From UBA5336 sp964412785 (GTDB lineage: Bacteria; Pseudomonadota; Alphaproteobacteria; Caulobacterales; Hyphomonadaceae), in NCBI GenBank assembly GCA_964412785.1, contig CAYPQD010000018.1:1-52218 (forward strand): a stretch of 52,218 nt of DNA, written 5' to 3'. The notes beneath the pieces are model-generated. The model had not been told where the DNA came from, did not search any database, and saw nothing but the letters and a program-made list of their open reading frames with translations. A program made the translations under genes and the position numbers. Of this stretch, positions 33,636-43,239 are shown piece by piece. Numbering within the stretch: the stretch's first letter is position 1; every line of letters starts with the position of its first letter.

Positions 33636-35081
33636 ATGCGCAGGACGACCCTGATACTCGGCACGGCGGCGCTGTCGGGCTGCGGCACGATCAGCCAGTT
33701 TGCCGGCGAGCCATTCGAGCCCGTTGCGGTCGCGCCCGATGCCCCGGCCAACTGGTCGGCTGCCGGCCTTGCCGGTACGCCGGAGCATGGCGACTGGCTG
33801 GCCCAGTTCGGCGATCCCGACGTCTATCTCCTGGTCAGCGAGACGCTGGCGCGCAATCCCTCGCTGAGGGCCCAGGCCGCAGTGGTGCTCGCCTTTGAGG
33901 CCGACGCCCGCGCCCAGCGCGGCTCCCGTCTGCCCTTCATTTCCGGCGGCGCCACGTCCGGGCTCACCCGGACCGCGCAGGAAAACTTCTTCGGCGACGT
34001 GGTGAGCGGCGAATCGGCCCTGTACGGCCTGTCGGTCGATGCCAGCTGGGAGGCGGATTTGTGGGGCCGCCTGCAGGCTGGCGTCAATCTCGCCGACAGC
34101 GAATACTTGGTCAGCGAGGCCGACTATGCCGCGCTTCGCCTGTCGCTCAGCGCCCGCACCGTGCTTGCCTGGATCGAGCTCAATGCGGCCCTGATCCAGG
34201 AGCGCGTCGCCATTGATACGCTGGCGGCCCGCGCGCGCACCGTCAGCCTGACCGAACGGCGCATGGCGCGCGGCCTTGCGACCGCGCTCGATGTGCGCCT
34301 CGCCCGCTCCGCCGAGGCCCAGGCTGAGGCGTCGATCGCCCAGCAGCAGCGCTTGCGTGACGAGGCGGCCCGCCGGCTGGAAGTCCTGCTCGGGCGCTAC
34401 CCGTCGGCGCAGATCACGGTCGATGCCGCGCTGCCGGCGCTGCGCCCGATCGCTCCATCGGCCAACCCGACCCTCCTGCTCGCGCGCCGTCCTGACATTG
34501 CCGCCTCGGAGGCGCGGGTCGTCTCCGCCGGGCTCAGGGCCGAACAGGCCCGCCTCGCCCTCTTGCCCAGCCTCAACGTCAACGCCTCGCTCTCCACCAG
34601 TGCCGACACGCTGGGCGATGCCCTGGATCCCGCCCTCATCGCCTCGCGCGCAATCGCCAACCTGACCCAGCCGCTCTATGCCGGCGGCCAGATCCGCGCC
34701 CGTCGGGACGCCTTCTATGCCCGCGCGGAGACCGCTCTTGCCAATTACGCTTCGACCGTGCTCGCCGCCTGGCGCGAGGTTGAAGATACCCTCGCCGCCG
34801 ACCTTCGCCTCGCCGCGCAGGAACAGGCCCAGGCCCGCGCCCTGGAGGAAGCCCGGTTCGCCGAGGAACTTGCCGAGCGACAGTACCAGAACGGCCTTGT
34901 GTCGATCTTCAACCTGATCGACGCCCAGACGCGCCGCCTCAGCGCAGAGTCAGCCCTTGTCAGCGTCCGTGCCAGCCGGGCGACCAACCGGGTCAACTAC
35001 CACCTCGCCCTCGGCGGCAGCCTGCCGGACGCCGTGGCGCTCGCCGAGCCTGCATTCGACCTCATCCCGCCTGAAAGCTGA
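33636..35081 (+). CDS. RND efflux outer membrane factor lipoprotein (NodT/OprM family)
   Basis: The product is 481 residues. It starts with a lipoprotein signal (ILGTAALSGC, lipobox LSGC), then two outer-membrane efflux protein repeats of the TolC fold: DWLAQFGDPDVYLLV, LSVDASWEADLWGRLQ and a second half with LLARRPDIAASEARVV, LPSLNVNAS and LTQPLYAGGQIRARRDAF. It forms the exit duct across periplasm and outer membrane. GGGAG lies upstream of the ATG. It is followed after seven bases by the adaptor gene. Confidence 0.92.
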   Translation: MRRTTLILGTAALSGCGTISQFAGEPFEPVAVAPDAPANWSAAGLAGTPEHGDWLAQFGDPDVYLLVSETLARNPSLRAQAAVVLAFEADARAQRGSRLPFISGGATSGLTRTAQENFFGDVVSGESALYGLSVDASWEADLWGRLQAGVNLADSEYLVSEADYAALRLSLSARTVLAWIELNAALIQERVAIDTLAARARTVSLTERRMARGLATALDVRLARSAEAQAEASIAQQQRLRDEAARRLEVLLGRYPSAQITVDAALPALRPIAPSANPTLLLARRPDIAASEARVVSAGLRAEQARLALLPSLNVNASLSTSADTLGDALDPALIASRAIANLTQPLYAGGQIRARRDAFYARAETALANYASTVLAAWREVEDTLAADLRLAAQEQAQARALEEARFAEELAERQYQNGLVSIFNLIDAQTRRLSAESALVSVRASRATNRVNYHLALGGSLPDAVALAEPAFDLIPPES

Positions 35082-35088
35082 TAGCCCC

Positions 35089-36360
35089 ATGTCCCGCATC
35101 CTCGCGCTCATCCTGCCCTTCCTGATCCTCGCCATCCTCGGATTTGGCGGTGTCGCCGTCCTTAACGCCCTTGCGCCGCAACCTGAAGAGGCGGAGGAGG
35201 CTCCAGCCGGGCTGTCGGTCTTTGCCGCGCCGATCGTCGAGGGCAGTCTCGACCTGACCGTGCGGACGCAGGGCGAGGTCGAGCCGAAACGCGAGATCGT
35301 GCTGGCCCCCCAGATCGCCGGCCGAATCGCCTATGTCTCGCCGGACTTCATCGATGGCGGCTTCATCCGCGAGGGCCAGGTGCTCGTCCGACTGGAGGCG
35401 ACAGACTATGAACTGGCGGTTGTGCGGGCCCAGTCCATTGTTGCGGCTGCCGAACAGCGCCTTGCCCGCGAGGTCGCCGAGGCCGAACTGGCACGCGAGG
35501 ACCTTGCAGACCTCGGCATTACCGAATCAAGCCCGCTCGCCCGCCGCGAGCCGCAGCTTGCCGAGGCGCGTGCCAGCCTCGATTCCGCCATGGCGCAGCT
35601 GCGCGATGCCGAGCTGGGTCTGGAACGAACCGCTGTGCGCGCGCCGTTCGATGGCCGCGTGCGCGAGCGCACTGCCGATTTCGGCCAGTTTGTCTCCCCC
35701 GGCGCAACCCTTGGGCGGATTTTCGCGACCGATGTCGTGGAGGTCGCCCTTGCTGTCACCGACGGCGAACTCGGCCGCATCGGCCTGCCGCTCGCCTTTG
35801 CCGCCACCGCAGACAATCCCGGCCCGCCGGTCATCTTCCGCGCCGAGGTCGCCGGTCGCACCCGCAATTGGGAAGGCCAGGTCACACGCACGGCCGCGGC
35901 CTTCGACCCGCGCACCCGGCTGATCAACGTGATTGCGGAACTGGAAGACCCCTATGGCACCGGCGCCGACGAGGGCGCGCCGATGGCTCCCGGACTGTTC
36001 GTCGAGGCTAACGTGCAGGGCACCCGGCTCGACAACCTGCTGATCGCTCCGCGCAGCGCCTTGCGCGGCGAAGACGAGATCTATATCGGCAATCCGAGGA
36101 CGGGCATCCTGTCGGTCCGCAAGGTCGACGTGGTCTTCACCAACCGCGAAGGCGCCTATCTGCGAAGCGGCGTCGAGCCTGGCGAACTGGCTGTGGTCTC
36201 GCCCATCCAGGCCGCATTCGACGGCATGCGGATCAAGGTGGTGGAGCGGCGTCCCGACGGCTCGCTGATCACCCATGAGCCTGATCCGCCGGCCGTCGCC
36301 GACACCGGGGCGGTCGCTGCCAGCGGAGCCCCGGCCAACCGCGAAGGAGCCATCCAATGA
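35089..36360 (+). CDS. RND efflux periplasmic adaptor (HlyD/membrane fusion protein)
   Basis: The product is 423 residues. An N-terminal membrane anchor (LILPFLILAILGFGGVAVLN) precedes the barrel-sandwich halves (VEPKREIVLAPQIAGRIAYV and TAVRAPFDGRVRERTADFGQ) which flank an alpha-helical hairpin of alternating charged residues near 115-175. A beta-barrel follows. It bridges the inner-membrane pump to the outer-membrane factor. Its stop overlaps the pump start (ATGA), so stoichiometric expression is likely. Confidence 0.92.
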   Translation: MSRILALILPFLILAILGFGGVAVLNALAPQPEEAEEAPAGLSVFAAPIVEGSLDLTVRTQGEVEPKREIVLAPQIAGRIAYVSPDFIDGGFIREGQVLVRLEATDYELAVVRAQSIVAAAEQRLAREVAEAELAREDLADLGITESSPLARREPQLAEARASLDSAMAQLRDAELGLERTAVRAPFDGRVRERTADFGQFVSPGATLGRIFATDVVEVALAVTDGELGRIGLPLAFAATADNPGPPVIFRAEVAGRTRNWEGQVTRTAAAFDPRTRLINVIAELEDPYGTGADEGAPMAPGLFVEANVQGTRLDNLLIAPRSALRGEDEIYIGNPRTGILSVRKVDVVFTNREGAYLRSGVEPGELAVVSPIQAAFDGMRIKVVERRPDGSLITHEPDPPAVADTGAVAASGAPANREGAIQ

Positions 36361-39300
36361 GGGGAATGGTCAGCTGGTTTGCCCGCAATTCAATTGCGGC
36401 CAACCTCTTGATGGCGGTCGCCTTTATCGGCGGGGTCTTCGCCTTCTTCAGTCTCGAGCGGGAAATGTTCCCGACCGTCGCCGTGGCCGGTGCCTCGGTC
36501 ACGGTCGCCTGGCCCGGCGCCTCGCCGAACGAGGTCGAAGAGCAGATCGTCACCCGCATCGAGGAGGCGGTCGCCGACATTGACGGGCTCGAACGGATCA
36601 CCTCGATCGCCAATGAGGGCGGGGCTGTCGTCAATGTCCGCGGCCGGGACGACATCGACATGATCGAGTTCCTCGACGAGGTGAAGCTGCGCGTCGACCA
36701 GATCAACAACCTGCCGCAGTCGGCCTTTCGCCCGCAGGTGATCCGATGGGAGCAGCGCAACTGGTATTTCGGCATGGCCGTCTATGGCGATGTCGAACCG
36801 CTGGAGTTGAAACGCATTGTCGACGATGTCCGCGACGAGGTCGCCCGCCTGCCCGGCGGTGAGCTGGCCGTCGTCAATGGCACCCTTGGCGAGGAGGTCT
36901 CGATCGAGATATCCGAGGCCAATCTGCGTCGCTACAACCTGACTTTCTCAGACGTGGCCAACGCGATCCGCGCCTCTTCGCTGAACAGTTCCGGCGGCCG
37001 GGTCGAGACCGATACCGGCCGTGTCAGCCTGCAGGCCCGCCAGCTTGCTGACACCAAGGAGCAGTTTGATGACATCATTGTCCGCCAGACCGCGAGCGGC
37101 GGTACCATTCGTGTACGCGACGTGGCGACGGTGATCGACGGTTTCGTCGATTCAGACCTCAACGCCCGCCATAACGGGCAGACTGCCGCCTTCATCATGC
37201 TGCCTTCGCCAAACAAGATGCAGATCATCGAATACACCGATGCGGTGAAGGCCTTCATCGAGCGGGCGAACGATCCGGCCAACGGCATCCTGCCCGAGGC
37301 GATCAAGATCGACATTCTCTGGGACGACAGCGTCAACTTCAAGGCGCGGATGAACACCATCGCGAAGTCCGCCCTGATGGGCGGCATCCTCGTCCTCATC
37401 GTGCTGGTGCTGTTCCTTCGCCCTATCGTCGCCTTCTGGGTCACCATCGGCATCTTCACCGCCTTCGCGGGCGGTATCATGCTGCTGCCCTTCTTCGGTG
37501 TGTCGTTCAACGTCCTGTCCCTGTTTGCCGTCCTCCTGGTGATCGGGGTGATCGTCGATGATGCCATCGTGGTGGGGGAGAACATCCACAAGGAGGTGGA
37601 GAGCGGCCGCGGGCAGGGCGTCAATGCGGCGATCATGGGCACCCAGCTCGTGCTCAAGCCGATCATTTTCGGCGTCATCACGACGATCATCGCCTTCCTG
37701 CCCTGGGCCTTCCTCACCGGCCCGACCCGTGCCTTCACCGAGCAGATCACCTTTGTCGTTGTCGCCGCTCTGACCTTCTCGATCATCGAGGCGATGTTCA
37801 TCATGCCGGCCCACCTGGCGCACCTGAAACCGCAGCGGTTTGACGGCGTTGGCGGGCGCATCATGCGGGTCCAGCGCTCGATCGCCGACAGCCTCCTCTG
37901 GTTTGCCGACCACATCTACCGCCCGGTACTCGAGCTCGCCGTGCGCTTCCGCTATGCGACAGTGGCGCTGTTCGCGGTGCTGTTCCTTTACGCCACCCAG
38001 CTGTTCGGCAGTTATGTCAACTTCCAGTTCATGCCGCAGATCGAAGGCGATCTCATCCAGGTCGAGATCGAACTGCCCGATGGCACGCCATTTGCCCGCA
38101 CCGAGCAGGTGCGCGCCCAGCTGGAAAACGGCATCGACCTGCTGAGCGTGGAGATGAAGGAAACCTATCCGGAGATTGAGGGCGGGCTGATCGAGGGCCA
38201 GTCGGTCGTCGCCTTCGGGCGCACGGTCAATGCCTGGGTCGGCCTGACCCCGCCGGAGGACCGTCCGGAAACCATCTCGACCCGCGATGTCAGCGAGCGC
38301 TTCCGCGAACTGGTCGGCCCGATCCAGGATGCTGAGGAAATCAGCTTCAACTTCACCCTCAACGAGGATGAGAGCGGCATCCGCTTCTCGCTCAACCACC
38401 CCGACCTCGACCGCCTGCGCGCCGCTGCAGCGGAAGTGAAGGCCCAGCTTGCCAGCTACTCGACCACCTTCGACATCGGTGACAATTTGTCCTCTGCCGC
38501 CGACGAATTGCAGATCCGCCTCAGGCCGGGCGCGGAATCTCTTGGTGTGACCCTTGCCGATGTCACCAACCAGGTCCGCCAGGCCTATTTCGGCGAACTA
38601 GTCCAGCGCCTGCCCCGCAATGGCGAGGATGTGGAGGTGCGCGTGCGCCTTCCGGAGGCGGACAGGGAAAGCCTTGACAGCCTGCGGGACCTGCGAATCC
38701 GCACGCCCGATGGGCGCGCCATCCCGGTTGGCCAGGTTGCCGAGTTCGAGTTCGCCCCGGGCATCAACCGGGTCCTGCGGCGCGACCGCACCCGCTCGGT
38801 GTCGGTCTTTGCCGAACTCACCGACGATGTCCGCGGCCAGATCATTGCCGATATGGAGGCGAATTTCTGGCCGGGCTTCGAGCGGCGCTTCCCTGATGTC
38901 AGCCGCGGCAATATCGGCGGCTTCGAACAGGAGCAGGATTTCTTCTCAGAGCTGTTGTTGTTCGGCGTGATCGCGCTCTCCGCCATGTATATCCTGCTGG
39001 CGATCGCCTTCCAGTCCTATGCCCAGCCCCTCCTGCTGCTGACGGCGATCCCCTTTGCCTTTGCCGGGGCGGTGTTCGGCCATTTCCTGTTTGACTCGCC
39101 GATGGCCATGTTCTCCTTCTTCGGGATCGCCGCTGCCGGCGGGGTCGTCATCAACGATAACCTTGTCCTCCTCGACTTCCTCAACCGCCGCCGTGAGGAA
39201 GGTGCAGGCGCTGTCCAGGCGATCGTCGATGCCGGCGTCTCCCGCTTCCGGCCGATCCTGCTGACCTCCGTGACCACTTTTGTCGGCGTCCTGCCGCTGA

Positions 39301-39602
39301 TCGCGGAGCGCTCCGTCCAGGCCCAGTTCCTCAAGCCGATGGTGATTTCGCTCGGCAGCGCCGTCGCGTTCGCGGTGTTCGTCTCATTGCTGATGGTGCC
39401 GGCGCTCTATGCCGTCGGTGTCGAGATTGGCCGGATCTTTCGCTGGAGCTGGGGCGGGCGGCCCTTCCGCCAGATCGGCGAGACCTATTCCGGCCATGCC
39501 ACCATCGACGAGGAGGAGCTGATCGGCACCAGCCAGGGCGCCGGCGCAGGTCAGGCGAGCGTGGATGGGCCCGCCAGCCCCGGCTTCCAGCCTGCCGAAT
39601 GA
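36357..39602 (+). CDS. RND superfamily efflux permease (AcrB/HAE1-like)
   Basis: This 1081-residue inner-membrane proton antiporter has twelve predicted transmembrane helices and two large periplasmic loops. It starts MRGMVSWFARNSIAANLLM and has the TM4 proton-relay pair Asp401-Asp402 in VIVDDAIVVGENIHKE. TM10-12 include AAAGGVVINDNLVLLDFLN. The porter domain start FPTVAVAGASVTVAWPGASP fits the AcrB-type family used for small hydrophobic compounds rather than metals. Substrates cannot be told from sequence. It ends the efflux operon and converges on ileS. Confidence 0.94.
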   Translation: MRGMVSWFARNSIAANLLMAVAFIGGVFAFFSLEREMFPTVAVAGASVTVAWPGASPNEVEEQIVTRIEEAVADIDGLERITSIANEGGAVVNVRGRDDIDMIEFLDEVKLRVDQINNLPQSAFRPQVIRWEQRNWYFGMAVYGDVEPLELKRIVDDVRDEVARLPGGELAVVNGTLGEEVSIEISEANLRRYNLTFSDVANAIRASSLNSSGGRVETDTGRVSLQARQLADTKEQFDDIIVRQTASGGTIRVRDVATVIDGFVDSDLNARHNGQTAAFIMLPSPNKMQIIEYTDAVKAFIERANDPANGILPEAIKIDILWDDSVNFKARMNTIAKSALMGGILVLIVLVLFLRPIVAFWVTIGIFTAFAGGIMLLPFFGVSFNVLSLFAVLLVIGVIVDDAIVVGENIHKEVESGRGQGVNAAIMGTQLVLKPIIFGVITTIIAFLPWAFLTGPTRAFTEQITFVVVAALTFSIIEAMFIMPAHLAHLKPQRFDGVGGRIMRVQRSIADSLLWFADHIYRPVLELAVRFRYATVALFAVLFLYATQLFGSYVNFQFMPQIEGDLIQVEIELPDGTPFARTEQVRAQLENGIDLLSVEMKETYPEIEGGLIEGQSVVAFGRTVNAWVGLTPPEDRPETISTRDVSERFRELVGPIQDAEEISFNFTLNEDESGIRFSLNHPDLDRLRAAAAEVKAQLASYSTTFDIGDNLSSAADELQIRLRPGAESLGVTLADVTNQVRQAYFGELVQRLPRNGEDVEVRVRLPEADRESLDSLRDLRIRTPDGRAIPVGQVAEFEFAPGINRVLRRDRTRSVSVFAELTDDVRGQIIADMEANFWPGFERRFPDVSRGNIGGFEQEQDFFSELLLFGVIALSAMYILLAIAFQSYAQPLLLLTAIPFAFAGAVFGHFLFDSPMAMFSFFGIAAAGGVVINDNLVLLDFLNRRREEGAGAVQAIVDAGVSRFRPILLTSVTTFVGVLPLIAERSVQAQFLKPMVISLGSAVAFAVFVSLLMVPALYAVGVEIGRIFRWSWGGRPFRQIGETYSGHATIDEEELIGTSQGAGAGQASVDGPASPGFQPAE

Positions 39603-39948
39603 GGCGGACCGGCGCCAGCTTGATGCTGTAGCTGCGGCAGGACGGGGGGCGCCCCTGGCATTGACTCCGCCCGGACAAGGACGACGTCAAGGCAGCCTTG
39701 ACTTGTTGAGACCCGTTCTCGGCTGCGGCGGCATAGCCGGCCTTTTCGAGGTTGCCACCCGGCATGACCTGGAAAGCTGGAAACACGACCCGAAGGCCGG
39801 CTTCCTCGCCGGCCTTGCGGGTGTCCTGCCCCTGATCATCGACAGAGCCGGTTTCGCCTTCCACGGCACCAGCCTGCGCGGCCGGGAAGAGCAGCGCGAG
39901 CGCTGCAAGCGCGGCGTCCCAGACCAGCATGCGCAGTTGCTTCCTCAT
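39331..39948 (-). CDS. Possible exported-protein ORF, probably decayed
   Basis: The first ~90 codons (39948 down to about 39680) look coding: a signal peptide (MLVWDAALAALALLFPAAQA, then GAVEGE) and G/C-ending codons. Beyond that the frame runs antisense into the RND pump gene, so the true 3' end is lost or frameshifted. No family is recognised. There is no ribosome binding site; the bases before the ATG belong to the repeat remnant at 39932-39964. The remaining bases of the 431-bp gap show nothing else. Confidence 0.25.
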   Translation of the reverse strand: MRKQLRMLVWDAALAALALLFPAAQAGAVEGETGSVDDQGQDTRKAGEEAGLRVVFPAFQVMPGGNLEKAGYAAAAENGSQQVKAALTSSLSGRSQCQGRPPSCRSYSIKLAPVRLIRQAGSRGWRAHPRSPDLRRRPGWCRSAPPRRWWHGRNRSRRSGGRAARPSSSERSGQSRHRRHRAPAPSAMRRTPRTRRRCRAKSPSA

Positions 39949-39964
39949 CTGTGCACACTGGTAT
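39932..39964 (+). repeat. Remnant of the cloverleaf-like repeat (right end only)
   Basis: This 33-bp segment matches the right end of copies C and D at 28 of 33 positions, including CCTCATCTG and GCACACTGGTAT. Left end, core and first two stems are missing. It lies between the convergent RND pump and ileS genes, at the start of a possibly decayed ORF. Confidence 0.65.
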
Positions 39965-40033
39965 CACGCAATTTCGACGCGTGGTTCGCAGCCTTCGGCG
40001 TCACCGAGGACCACGCCCTCTACCGCCCGCCGC

Positions 40034-43000
40034 TCAGCCTGCCGCCTCGATGGCCCTGACCGCCAGGGCATCGCGCGGTGTGATGTCGCGATAGTCCGGG
40101 TCGGCCATATCCGGGTCGAAATACTTCCACGAGCGGGCGCACTTCACCCCGGCCGCCTTGGCCGGCACCACGGCGACGCCGGGCACCTCCTCAAGGGCAA
40201 ACGCCCCGCCCGGCAGGTCGCCGCCCGTCAGCATGATCCCCGAGGTGATGCAGACCTCCGCCATGTCGACGCCATCGAGTCGGGCCAGCACGTCCGGATC
40301 GGTGAGGTGCACCACGGGCGCGGCTTCCAGCGAGGCGCCGATCCGCTTCTCCCGCCGCTCCACCTCCAGCGCGCCGGTGACGACGCGGCGGACCTTTAAC
40401 ACCTGCGCCCATTTTGCCGCCAGCGCCTCGTCGCGCCAGGCCGCCGGCGTGTCCGGGAATTGCAGCAGGTGGACGCTGTCGGCGCGGTCCTTCAGCGGGC
40501 TTTCCAGGAAAGCCTCCTCCGTGGTGAAGGGCGCAATCGGCGCCAGCCAGCACAGCAGCCGCTCCAGCACCGCGTGCATCACCGTGCGCGCCGCGCGGCG
40601 CCGGTTGCCATGGACCGCCGTCGCCTCGTCCCAGTGATCGGCAGTCCAGGCCGGCGGATCGCAATACAGGCTGTCCTTTCGGATATCGAAATAGATCGCC
40701 GACAGGTCGACCGCGCAGAAATTGGTGAGCGCGGACATCACCCGCCTGAAGTCATAGGTGTCGTAGGCCTCGCGCACCAGCCCGTCGAGTTCGGCCAGCC
40801 GGTGCAGCACCCAGCGCTCCAGCTCCGGCATCTCGTCGGGTTGGACATGCTCGGCCTGCATGGCGTACCCGTCGAGCGCACCCAGCAGGTAGCGCAGGGT
40901 ATTGCGCAGTCGCCGATAGGTCTCCACTGCGCCCTTGAGGATCTCGTCGGAGATCCGAAGGTCCTCGGTGAAGTCCGAGGAGGCCGCCCAGAGGCGCAGG
41001 ATTTCCAGGCCATACTTGTCGGCGATCTCCTGCGGCTCGATGGTGTTGCCGAGGGCTTTCGACATCTTGCGTCCGTCCTGGTCGACGATGAAGCCATGGG
41101 TCAGGATCTGCCGGTAGGGCGCCATGCCACGGGTCGCGCAGCATTCCAGCAGGGAGGACTGGAACCAGCCGCGATGCTGGTCTGAGCCCTCCAGATAGAG
41201 GTCAGCCCGCCCGGTCGCGTCATCGATGATCCCCCGGTCGCGCAGGGCGAAAGCGTGCGTCGTGCCGGAATCGAACCAGACATCGAGGACGTCGGTCACC
41301 TTCTCCCAGTCCGCCGGGTCGGCGTCGCTCTTCAGGAAGTCCGCGCCCGGCGTGTCGAACCAGGCCTCGACGCCGCCCTGCGCGATCGCCTTCAGGATGC
41401 GCTTGTTGATCCGCTCTGCCTTCGTCCTCGACAGGGCAGCAGTGTGCGGCTCGCCCCTCGTGTTGACGAACACGGTGATCGGCACGCCCCAATTGCGCTG
41501 GCGCGAGACGAGCCAGTCGGGGCGGCCCTCGACCATGCTGGTCAGCCGGTTGCGCCCCGATTTCGGGAAGAAGTCCACATCCTCCAGCGCATCCATGACG
41601 ATCTCGCGCAGGGGCCGGCCGCCATCCGGCGCCACATCCATGGCGATGAACCATTGCGGCGTCGCCCGCCGGATCACCGGCGCCCTGGAGCGCCAGGAAT
41701 GGGCATCGCGGATCGTCGTCATCCCGCGCGCGAGCAGGTTCCCGCTTTCCGCGAGCGCCTTGATGACCGCGTCATTTGCCTTGCCCGGCTCGCCGCGTTT
41801 CTTGCCGGAGGTCCGGATGATGTCGAGGCCGGCAAACGGTGCCGGCACCTCGTCGGTATAGCAGCCATCGGCATCGACGACCTGGCGGATCTCCGCGGTC
41901 GTGCGCCCGCTCTCCACCCAGACATTGAAGTCATCCTCGCCATGGGCCGGCGCAGTATGGACAAAGCCGGTGCCGGCCTCGTCGGTGACGTGATCGCCGG
42001 CGAGGAGGGGGACATTATGATCAAAGAACTCAGCGAGGCCAGCGAGGGGGTGGCTGGCTATCGCACCAGGCATCAGCGAACAATCTCCTAACCTTGTCCA
42101 CGAAGTCACCTTGGCATTTGCGAAGACGTCCTTGGCAAGAGCATCAGCCATGAGCAGGCGTTCGCCAACAGATGCATAGGGCGCGAAACCAAGTTCCTTT
42201 TCGCTCATCACAGCATCGACCCGGTATTGGCCGTAGGATAGGTTTGAATTGAAGGCGACAGCCTGGTTTGCCGGTATCGTCCATGGTGTCGTCGTCCAGA
42301 TCACGACACTTGCCCCGGTCATGGCAGGTTCCTGACCAGGCTCGCCCACTGGAATTGTTCCTGCGCCGACTTTCACAGGAAACTTCACCCAGATCACCGG
42401 CACCTTGCGGTCGTGGTATTCCACTTCCGCCTCGGCGAGGGCGGTGCGCTCCACCGGGCTCCACATCACCGGCTTGGCGCCGCGCACCAGCCGGCCGCTC
42501 ATCGCCACAGTGAGGAATTCGCGCACGATCGCCGCCTCACTTTCCGGCTTCATGGTGAGGTAGGGGTCATCCCATTCCCCCTCAATGCCGACCCGGCGGA
42601 ACTGCGCTTTCTGCACCTCCACCCATTCCGCCGCATAGGCGCGGCAGGCGGCGCGGAACTCGCCCGGCGGGACGTCATCCTTCGCCCGGCCCTTGGCGCG
42701 GAACGCCTCTTCCACCTTCCATTCGATCGGCAGGCCGTGACAGTCCCAGCCAGGCAGGTAGCTGGCATCATGGCCGGTCATCTGGCGCGAGCGCACCGCC
42801 ATGTCCTTCAGCGCCTTCTGCATTGCGGTGCCGAGATGGATCGGCCCGTTGGCATAGGGCGGGCCGTCATGCAGGATCCATTGCGGCGCGCCGCGTGCCT
42901 TGGCGTCCTCGCGCAGGCGCTGGTAGAGCCGCATCTCGTCCCAGCGGGCGATCCAGTCCGGCTCGCGCCTCGGCAGGCCGGCACGCATGGGAAACTCGGT

Positions 43001-43054
43001 GTTCGGAAGGAACAGGGTGTCGCGATAGTCGCGGGTCTCGGTGTCGGGGGTCAT
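40034..43054 (-). CDS. ileS: Isoleucyl-tRNA synthetase
   Basis: This 1006-residue class I synthetase charges tRNA-Ile. It has PYANGPIHLGTA (HIGH-type motif, residues 73-76), YLPGWDCHGLPIEWKVE, the CP1 editing domain with VIWTTTPWTIPANQA, DVWFDSGTTHAF, LEGSDQHRGWFQSSL and KMSKALGN (KMSKS motif from Lys663). An anticodon-binding domain follows. The C-terminal zinc region is degenerate: KCARSWKYF keeps only the first cysteine. Part of the editing domain (about residues 213-341) has lower GC and different codon choice from the rest. It lies downstream of ribF, with repeat copy D between. Confidence 0.96.
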   Translation of the reverse strand: MTPDTETRDYRDTLFLPNTEFPMRAGLPRREPDWIARWDEMRLYQRLREDAKARGAPQWILHDGPPYANGPIHLGTAMQKALKDMAVRSRQMTGHDASYLPGWDCHGLPIEWKVEEAFRAKGRAKDDVPPGEFRAACRAYAAEWVEVQKAQFRRVGIEGEWDDPYLTMKPESEAAIVREFLTVAMSGRLVRGAKPVMWSPVERTALAEAEVEYHDRKVPVIWVKFPVKVGAGTIPVGEPGQEPAMTGASVVIWTTTPWTIPANQAVAFNSNLSYGQYRVDAVMSEKELGFAPYASVGERLLMADALAKDVFANAKVTSWTRLGDCSLMPGAIASHPLAGLAEFFDHNVPLLAGDHVTDEAGTGFVHTAPAHGEDDFNVWVESGRTTAEIRQVVDADGCYTDEVPAPFAGLDIIRTSGKKRGEPGKANDAVIKALAESGNLLARGMTTIRDAHSWRSRAPVIRRATPQWFIAMDVAPDGGRPLREIVMDALEDVDFFPKSGRNRLTSMVEGRPDWLVSRQRNWGVPITVFVNTRGEPHTAALSRTKAERINKRILKAIAQGGVEAWFDTPGADFLKSDADPADWEKVTDVLDVWFDSGTTHAFALRDRGIIDDATGRADLYLEGSDQHRGWFQSSLLECCATRGMAPYRQILTHGFIVDQDGRKMSKALGNTIEPQEIADKYGLEILRLWAASSDFTEDLRISDEILKGAVETYRRLRNTLRYLLGALDGYAMQAEHVQPDEMPELERWVLHRLAELDGLVREAYDTYDFRRVMSALTNFCAVDLSAIYFDIRKDSLYCDPPAWTADHWDEATAVHGNRRRAARTVMHAVLERLLCWLAPIAPFTTEEAFLESPLKDRADSVHLLQFPDTPAAWRDEALAAKWAQVLKVRRVVTGALEVERREKRIGASLEAAPVVHLTDPDVLARLDGVDMAEVCITSGIMLTGGDLPGGAFALEEVPGVAVVPAKAAGVKCARSWKYFDPDMADPDYRDITPRDALAVRAIEAAG
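42030..42415. other. Low-GC mosaic block inside ileS
   Basis: Hand counts per 60-base line across 42061-42420 give about 52, 57, 57, 55, 60 and 58 percent G+C, against about 75 percent in the line 42421-42480 just outside. Codon choice shifts too, with A- and T-ending codons common. The reading frame and editing motif stay intact. Confidence 0.6.
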
Positions 43055-43239
43055 GGCAGACCTTCAGGGTGTCGGTGTCTTGAATTGGCGAACGGATAGC
43101 GCTCCCGGCCCGGCGCAGTTCAGCGCGGGACCGGGCGGCTAATTCGACGGACGGCTCGGATCGACATCGCGATCGCGGTTAGCAGAGCCTGCCGGACCTG
43201 TCATCCGCCAAGGCGCGGCAGGTCCGCGAAACTGGGGCT

